The position numbers were made by a program, and so were the translations under genes. From Nostoc sp. HK-01 (GTDB taxonomy: Bacteria; Cyanobacteriota; Cyanobacteriia; Cyanobacteriales; Nostocaceae), in the NCBI GenBank assembly GCA_003990705.1, contig AP018318.1:5128501-5192500 (forward strand): a stretch of DNA of 64,000 nt, read 5' to 3'. The notes beneath the pieces were generated by a model that was not told the origin of the DNA, ran no database searches, and saw only the letters and a program-made list of their open reading frames with translations. Below, piece by piece: positions 57,162 through 64,000 of this stretch (position 1 is its first letter; each line of letters opens with the position of its first letter).

Positions 57162-57456
57162 AGAATGGTGTAAGGTTTAAGTTGATTACACTGAAATTAT
57201 TGTAGACGGTTGCCCAGTCCTTAAATCTGCTCTATCCATAAGCTTTCATTAATTAGTCAGTCGTTAATTATTATTCTCCTTCTGCACCTGCCTCTTTCTA
57301 AATTAAATTTGGCTGAAACTCTTTGGTGTAAACGCAGGGAATACTCCAAAACTTGTTTTTGTGCAGATTAATAATTTAACCGATCTACCGATCTACATAT
57401 ATTGCTTCAAATGTTTATTTTTTATTTTTATACCTAAATTTTTACTTGATTATTTG

Positions 57457-57481
57457 ACTGCTGGAGGTTAACCCCAGCAGT
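57457..57481. other. Isolated hairpin in the ndhM-R1517 gap
   Basis: ACTGCTGG (57457-57464), a 9-nt loop and CCAGCAGT (57474-57481), then TTTCCGTTTG on the plus strand. GC-rich in an AT-rich setting; could end an unannotated small transcript. Confidence 0.4.
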
Positions 57482-57855
57482 TTCCGTTTGTTCAATACAC
57501 AAAATTGAGACTTCTTAATGCAGATAAATTCTCTGTTTTGTACTTAATCTTAAGCTGTAAAGTGCTGTATATTTTTCTACTAAAAAGCAATTTTTACTCT
57601 TAATATATTTATACATCAAAGTCTCCTGAAGTTGTTGATGAAAAAAACTAACATCAAGTGTTTTTACGTAATTATGGTGAAGCTTCCTCTACGTTTAATT
57701 AAATTGCAAAAAGACAGCAGATTTACTTACGTATAATTACTAAAAACTCAGTAACAACTCGAACTGTTATTGACGTTAAGATAAAGTTGATGTAAAAACC
57801 TTTAAAAAGGTAGAACAACTTCTTACAGAAACTTTATTGTATGGAATCTTAAAAA

Positions 57856-57972
57856 ATGAATAATAGTGATGGCTTACCTAAACTACTTCTGTCAGAAGAA
57901 GATCACAACTTAAGCCGTGAAAGACTAGCTAAAAAAACACAGGAGATAGAAATGAAATCCATAACGGGATAA
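57856..57972 (+). CDS. Possible 38-residue small protein
   Basis: ATG 57856 opens a 38-codon frame (MNNSDGLPKLLLSEEDHN... ending KSITG). Hydrophilic and lysine/glutamate-rich. No clear Shine-Dalgarno and no recognised family. It lies 113 bp before the R1517-family gene. Could be chance. Confidence 0.2.
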   Translation: MNNSDGLPKLLLSEEDHNLSRERLAKKTQEIEMKSITG

Positions 57973-58085
57973 ATTGAAAAAATTCTTAATTGCAGCACTA
58001 TGGATTCAAAAAAAATATAAAGGATGTTCGTTAAAGATTATTGTCCCTACCCAGATGACCACCAAGTAAAGAAATCTACAAAACT

Positions 58086-58367
58086 ATGAACTCGAAAGCA
58101 TTACCACGCCAAATAAATAATATTGAAGTAGGTGTTTATGAGTGCGAAATACATCTCAAATTTAGATTGATTGAGGAAAAGAGCCTCTTGGGCGATCGGG
58201 AACAATTGTTGCAGGTACTACTAGACGCTTTGACTGAAGGGTCTGATGACTTTTTAGAGACGTTACAAGCTTCTGTTAAGGCTCAGGAGGTCTCGGAATT
58301 TAAAGCCTCACCGCAAATGCGTCGCCAACTAATGCGGTTACGCAATGCTGTTGATACTACTCAATAG
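58086..58367 (+). CDS. Npun_R1517-family heterocyst-differentiation regulator
   Basis: 93 residues. The sequence is characteristic of this small, highly conserved family of filamentous cyanobacteria: NNIEVGVYECEIHLKFRLIE, LLGDREQLLQVLLDALTEG, FLETLQASVKAQEVSEFKAS and PQMRRQLMRLRN. The family is associated with control of heterocyst development; the protein has no classical helix-turn-helix that I can see. It is monocistronic, with wide gaps on both sides and a strong hairpin immediately after the stop. Confidence 0.85.
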   Translation: MNSKALPRQINNIEVGVYECEIHLKFRLIEEKSLLGDREQLLQVLLDALTEGSDDFLETLQASVKAQEVSEFKASPQMRRQLMRLRNAVDTTQ

Positions 58368-58369
58368 TA

Positions 58370-58440
58370 GGCATAGCAACGGTAATTTTTGAAGTTTGCT
58401 CATTACCTATGCTATGCCATAGCATTATTAAGCTGTTTTC
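58370..58440 (+). terminator. Strong hairpin after the R1517-family gene
   Basis: GGCATAGCA (58370-58378) and GGTAAT (58381-58386) pair with ATTACC (58402-58407) and TATGCTATGCC (to 58417), with a small internal mismatch. TGTTTTCTT follows some 20 bp later. Confidence 0.6.
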
Positions 58441-59091
58441 TTAACCTCACTACGAAGCTGCGAGCTTAAATTTATGTTGCTCTGGTAAAAACTTCATCAA
58501 TTATCTCTGTTAGCTTTGCTCCTTATGCACCAAGGGTATATTTTGGTAGCTAACCAAATACATTGATGTTTTTGTTTTCACAGCAGGTTACAGTTTATAA
58601 AGTTTTATCTACCAGTATGATTTTTCTAACCAGGGTGTTGCTTTGTGAGGAAAAAGCATTGAACATTGATCATTTTTGTTAATTACTGGAATAATTCAAA
58701 TATCTGGCAAATATTTATTGATAGCTAATGTATTTGAGCAATTTTAGTTTGAACCATAACCGAAATTCTGAGTTTTAATGATCTAGCAAAAGAATTTTTG
58801 ATACAGCATCGGAAGTAGTTAGGTCAGTGTCTGCCAACAATCAATAAAAAAGCTAGGCGTTAGAAGCTTAGAGTTTAGTATTTTTACTCAGCATCTGTAA
58901 TTTGGTATTCTATGCTTTCAAGTCAGCCCTTTGCTTATAATCAGTGTTTATGGTGGCATCGCGCTTAAGCTTGGTTTTATTGCGCTTTCTAGCTTCCTAA
59001 TAAAAATCCTCTTAACTAGAACAGGGCAAAAAACCCAAACTATGTAAAGATAGTTAAATACGTATAATCCATCTACCACAGTAACAGTGAA
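58441..59091. other. 650-bp gene-free region
   Basis: AT-rich sequence between the R1517 terminator and the decayed transposase. Contains short HindIII-like AAGCTT-centred dyads (~58858-58875) but no gene, RNA or convincing IS end. Confidence 0.45.
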
Positions 59092-60145
59092 ATGGGCAGC
59101 CGTTTAAGGGTATTTCTGACTCCAAAACAAGACAAAACTCTTTTCAACTTGAGAACGGCAGATGTACCACAGAAAATAAAAGACAGAGCAGAAGCCATAA
59201 GATTGAGCGCACACGGTTGGTACGTAGAGAACATACCATCTCATTTTGGTTGGACGGCGCAAACGGTTAGAGAAGTGTTGCATAGATGAGAGAAGTTAGG
59301 TTTAGAGGGACTGTGGGAAAAACCAGGGCGGGGAGGAAAATCAAGGTAGGTGGAAGCTGACATGGTTTTTTGGAAGAATGTTTAGAGCAAGAACCACGTA
59401 CATATAACAGCCTTCAATTAGCCCAAAAATTAGAAAAAGAACGCTCAGTAAAATTGAGTCCTGACTGCTTAAGGCAGGTACTAAAAAAAAGGGGTCATCT
59501 GGAAGCGAACGAGAAAGAGCCACCAAGGAAAGCAAGATCCAGTAGTACAGATAATCAAACAGGCAGACCTAGAAATGCTGGAATTGGCTGCGGCGGCTGG
59601 CGAAATAGATTTAAAGTATTTGGATGAATCAGGGTTTTGTGCTTGGAGTGAACAGAGTTACAGTTACTACTTCCGAGGTCAGCAAAAACGCTTGGAGCAG
59701 AGTAAGCGTCGAGGACGAAGGTTAAGTATTCTTGGGTTTCTTCAATCCTTAATTAGCTTTGTCTATGGTTTGGTGATTGGTGGCGTTTCACGCAAATCTT
59801 ATATACAGATGATGGAGCTTGAAGCAGCCGAAGCCCAACAAACAGGAAGTATCAGAGTAATTGTACAAGACAACGGCCCGATACATCGGTCTAAAGAGGT
59901 ACAGCAGTTATGGTCAAAATAGGAAGAAATGGGGTTATATACCTTCATTTTTACCTAAATATTGTTCACAAATGAACCCGATTGAACTGGAGTGGCAACA
60001 CCTCAAACAAGATGAACTAGCTTCTCAAAGTTTTGAGGACGAGTTAGACCTTGCGTATGCTGTGATTGATGGAGTTCAATCTAGAGCAGAGAAAGGAAAC
60101 TCCAGTACCCAACGTGTAAAATTTAACTCTAATTATTCTGCTTAA
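59092..60145 (+). pseudogene. Decayed IS630-family transposase
   Basis: Pieces of one IS630/Tc1-like transposase are spread over three frames. The N-terminal helix-turn-helix part (59092-59289) ends at an in-frame TGA. The middle part (from ~59370, LQLAQKLEKERSVKLSPDCL) is shifted, the DDE core (from ~59575: KYLDESGFC, IVQDNGPIHRS) is shifted again and stops at 59922, and the last part (from ~59890: SQMNPIELEWQHLK) is in yet another frame. Several disruptions rule out simple programmed frameshifting. Terminal repeats were not recovered. Confidence 0.85.
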
Positions 60146-60285
60146 TTTTTTGTTACATACTTATAAATTTTCTCCACGACTTACTTATACCCATGTGCTA
60201 TATGCAAGTAGTTTTACTGGAGATTCTTGAAACAGTAGTTGAGTTGTGATGCTGAACCAAAAATCTAAAAATTATGATGAAGTGT

Positions 60286-60981
60286 TTACTTAGCAAGACC
60301 GTGTTCTAGTGCAAAACGAACTAACTCTGTACGGCTATTTGTACCAGTTTTACTAAACAAGCGGCTCACATATTTTTCTACATTACGAACACTTGTTTCT
60401 AAGCGACGAGCAATTTCTTTATTCATCAGCCCTTCAGCAACTAAGTTTAAAACGCTTTGTTCTCTGGGGGTCAAATCAATTTTAAAGGGAGCCGGAGATT
60501 GAGCAATCGCGCTTCTTTGCGTTAATAATGCTTTGATTTGCGCAATCTGATTGGCTAGTTCAGCAATATCTGGAGTTTCATTGTCTTCACCTGTAAAGGT
60601 AGGTTTAGCAGAACGACGAGAAAGCAAGTTTTCTACTATTGCTACTAACTCATCTGGATCAAAGGGCTTAGGTAGATACGCGTCAACACCAGCTTGATAG
60701 CCTTGAATGCGATCGCCTGTCATCCCTTTAGCAGTTAAAAAGACAACTGGTAGTGCTTGAAAGCGAGGATCTTCCCTCAATTGCTTCAGAAACTGATAGC
60801 CATCCACTTGGGGCATCATGATATCAGAAATCACCAAATCAGGCGTGTTCTGCTCCATCAACTCCCAGCCGTCACGAGCGTTACTGGCAACTTGAACACT
60901 AAAGCCGCTTTCTTGTAAATAATCTTTCACAGCTTCTCTCAATCCTGGTTCATCATCTACCAGTAACAATTGTGTTGACAT
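60286..60981 (-). CDS. NarL/LuxR-type response regulator (copy 2)
   Basis: 231 residues. Receiver ~1-120 with Asp9/Asp10, phospho-acceptor Asp53 (LVISDIMMP) and Lys105 (YLPKPF), linker with a Gln/Ala-rich helix (~140-160), LuxR-type helix-turn-helix ~165-230 (LTPREQSVLNLVAEGLMN; SVRNVEKYVSRLF). It resembles plastid Ycf29-type regulators and the copy at 21475-22158 in architecture. No kinase is adjacent. It is divergent from the rRNA operon. Confidence 0.9.
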   Translation of the reverse strand: MSTQLLLVDDEPGLREAVKDYLQESGFSVQVASNARDGWELMEQNTPDLVISDIMMPQVDGYQFLKQLREDPRFQALPVVFLTAKGMTGDRIQGYQAGVDAYLPKPFDPDELVAIVENLLSRRSAKPTFTGEDNETPDIAELANQIAQIKALLTQRSAIAQSPAPFKIDLTPREQSVLNLVAEGLMNKEIARRLETSVRNVEKYVSRLFSKTGTNSRTELVRFALEHGLAK

Positions 60982-61443
60982 TTAACATTTCCTTAAGTCT
61001 ATTTTTTTCCAATTTAGCGAAAGTTGGCAGCCAATAGTTATTCGTGATGATCAATAGTAATTGTGAAATTTCTTCACAAACACTTATGAGATTCTGTCAT
61101 AACTGAGAAAATTCCCTGTTTTGATCTGTGAGTTGGCTCTACAACACTTTCCGTCAATACATGATCAACTTAGTTAATTGCAACTCCTTTAGAAGTAAAT
61201 ACTTGGGGTAATGCTACAACCTTCGTTGCGTAAGTTCTGCTTTTCTATGTGGTGTGTCTTTCATATCGTGTAGCAGTGAAGCAACCGAAATCGCGCCAGA
61301 AGTGGTGAAGAGAGGCAATGACGGATTGAAAATTCAAGGTGTACCTTCCTGAGAGAGTATGCAAAGTGCATAGACTATTGTGAACGAGAAAGGACGTGGG
61401 GAGGGAGATTATCAGGAAGGGAAAAAGAATTGTGGGAAAGTAG
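60982..61443. other. Divergent region between the response regulator and rRNA promoter
   Basis: No protein gene is credible: an open frame at 61245-61562 on the minus strand overlaps the rRNA promoter and leader. The response regulator promoter should be near its left end but was not fixed. Confidence 0.5.
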
Positions 61444-61472
61444 TTGACACAGAGGGGGAGGTTAGATATATT
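61444..61472 (+). promoter_or_regulatory. Promoter of the rRNA operon
   Basis: TTGACA (61444-61449), a 17-bp spacer and TATATT (61467-61472), close to the full sigma-70 consensus. Transcription would start near 61479, leaving a leader of about 160 nt before 16S. Confidence 0.8.
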
Positions 61473-61637
61473 AGATAAGTGCCTGAGAGAAGCGCTGCGA
61501 AGCGAAGCTCGGAAGGAACCGAACCATGAAAAGATTATAGTTTGAAAGCAATAATAACACAAGTAGCCTGCGTCAAGTAAATAAAGTAACCAGGCTGAGG
61601 TTATAAAAGAACAGCCAAAGAGCTAAACAAACAATTC

Positions 61638-63126
<1,489 letters not shown>

Positions 63127-63132
63127 TAGGGA

Positions 63133-63199
63133 GACCTACCCAACTGTAAAATCGGTTGCCAAAAGCAAGATAGAGAATACAGATGGTCAAACCTAGGTC
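63133..63199 (+). other. D1-D1' helix of the 16S-23S spacer
   Basis: GACCTA (63133-63138) pairs with TAGGTC (63194-63199), the basal clamp of the D1-D1' helix used in cyanobacterial taxonomy. Confidence 0.8.
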
Positions 63200-63248
63200 G
63201 GTCGCAGGAAATTGTGTAAGCTTTCAAACTATGGTTTGGTTCGTATTG

Positions 63249-63322
<74 letters not shown>

Positions 63323-63408
63323 CCTGAACAAGGAAAAAGGAAAAAGGAAAAAAAGAATAACATAATTATTTCTTTTGCCTTTTGCCTTTTAAATTTTGCC
63401 TTGTTGAT

Positions 63409-63481
63409 GGGGGTTTAGCTCAGTTGGTAGAGCGCCTGCTTTGCAAGCAGGATGTCAGCGGTTCGAGTCCGCTAACCTCCA
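63409..63481 (+). tRNA. trnA-TGC: tRNA-Ala (TGC)
   Basis: 73 nt; acceptor GGGGGTT pairs with AACCTCC, anticodon TGC at 63442-63444, T-arm GGTTCGAGTCC. CCA is not encoded. Between it and tRNA-Ile lies the V2 spacer, with AAGGAAAA repeats and their complement CCTTTTGCCTTTT. Confidence 0.97.
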
Positions 63482-63509
63482 CCTAGAAAGAAAAAAGAGA
63501 AGGAAAAAA

Positions 63510-63571
63510 CAGCAACTAACTCTCGTTAGACTGCTGGGTAAAAAATCCTAGCCAGAACCTTGAAAACTGCA
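63510..63571 (+). promoter_or_regulatory. Box B helix and Box A of the spacer
   Basis: CAGCA (63510-63514) and CTAAC pair with GTTAG and TGCTG (63532-63536), forming the Box B helix. GAACCTTGAAAACTGCA (63555-63571) is the Box A antitermination element. Confidence 0.8.
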
Positions 63572-63647
63572 TAGAAACGCGATTTAATTGCAGGCAGACA
63601 CAGACATCGAAAGATGTAAGTGAATGCAGGTGAAACCAATGTATTGT

Positions 63648-64000
63648 GGTCAAGCGAATAAGAGCTAATGGTGGATACCTAGGCACACAGAGGCGAAGAA
63701 GGACGTGGTTACCGACGAAAAGCTCCGGGGAGTTGGAAGCAAACTATGAGCCGGAGATATCCGAATGGGGAAACCCTATGTACTACCTGTTGAATATATA
63801 GACAGGAAAGAGCCAACCCAGCGAACTGAAACATCTTAGTAGCTGGAGGAAGAGAAATCAAAAGAGATTCCCTCAGTAGTGGTGAGCGAAAGGGGAAGAG
63901 CCTAAACCAGTTGGTTTACTGACTGGGGTTGTGGGACAGCGATATCGAATCTAGAGGCTAGACGAAGCAGCTAAGTACTGCACCAGAGAAAGTGAAAGTC
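63648..64000 (+). rRNA. rrl: 23S ribosomal RNA, 5' part
   Basis: Starts at GGTCAAGCGAATAAG, equivalent to the E. coli 23S 5' end, and continues with GAGGCGAAGAAGGACGTGG. It runs out of the window. Confidence 0.97.

Larger units (their letters stand above)
57162..58085. other. 0.92-kb gene-poor region between ndhM and the R1517-family gene
   Basis: Divergent flanks, so both promoters lie here. Very AT-rich. Contains a perfect 8-bp hairpin ACTGCTGG...CCAGCAGT at 57457-57481, and one 38-codon open frame at 57856-57972 described separately. No NtcA box found. Confidence 0.5.

Noticed and set aside
59092..60145. IS630 pieces considered as a transposase made by programmed frameshifting
   Set aside because: At least three frame changes plus an in-frame stop are present, which is decay rather than a single programmed shift.
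59030..60200. Possible terminal inverted repeats of the IS630 remnant (TATGTAA on both sides)
   Set aside because: Only about nine loosely matching bases; not enough to define ends.
61245..61562. Minus-strand open frame of 105 codons upstream of 16S
   Set aside because: It overlaps the rRNA promoter and leader and has no protein-like composition.

Overview
The window comes from a filamentous, probably heterocyst-forming cyanobacterium (Nostoc/Calothrix type). The evidence is frequent GCGATCGC-like (HIP1) octamers, Calvin-cycle type gap2, ndhM, IctB, a cyanoexosortase, a nirA-nrtP-narB nitrate cluster, a small protein of the Npun_R1517 heterocyst-differentiation family, heptanucleotide STRR-type repeats, and a 16S-tRNA-Ile-tRNA-Ala-23S operon with a cyanobacterial spacer. 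The genus cannot be fixed by reading alone.

Layout. 1-9.0 kb: the 3' part of a large TamB-like gene, a TPR protein, an intact IS4-family element with target duplication, and two tandem rhomboid proteases. 9-16 kb (minus strand): an envelope or exopolysaccharide operon with a DegT aminotransferase, cyanoexosortase, exosortase-associated protein, SLBB/Wza-type export protein and Wzc-type chain-length/BY-kinase. 16.7-22.7 kb: a histidine-kinase-like protein lacking its phospho-accepting His, IctB, a WGxxGxxG small protein, smpB, a LuxR-type response regulator and a low-molecular-weight phosphatase. 22.7-37.7 kb: housekeeping genes (ybaB, murB, murC, nadD, gap2, thiL, a cyclophilin, efp-accB, an ArsR regulator, a GerMN protein, proS, an acyltransferase). 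37.7-48.9 kb: an unknown gene, Uma2, HEAT-repeat and Rieske genes, then nitrate assimilation (nirA, nrtP, narB), a PsiE-like membrane protein, a nitrate-reductase-associated protein and a DJ-1/PfpI protein. 49.2-55.7 kb: a signalling and protease cluster with PrsW-FHA facing an operon of pseudokinase-like/PP2C phosphatase, CHAT-FHA caspase-like protein and an unknown 214-residue protein. 55.7-60.2 kb: gene-poor, with ndhM, the R1517-family gene and a decayed IS630-type transposase. 60.2-64 kb: a second LuxR-type response regulator and the rRNA operon, open at the right edge.

How genes work together. nirA, nrtP and narB supply nitrate uptake and its reduction to ammonium. A GTA-N8-TAC box 22 bp before a TAN3T -10 box upstream of nirA is what an NtcA-activated promoter looks like, and a strong hairpin between nrtP and narB may attenuate narB. 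The minus-strand envelope operon couples polymer synthesis and export with an exosortase. The most promising undescribed system is the FHA/CHAT/PP2C/PrsW cluster: two phospho-threonine readers, each fused to a protease, lie beside a Ser/Thr phosphatase that carries what looks like a dead kinase domain.
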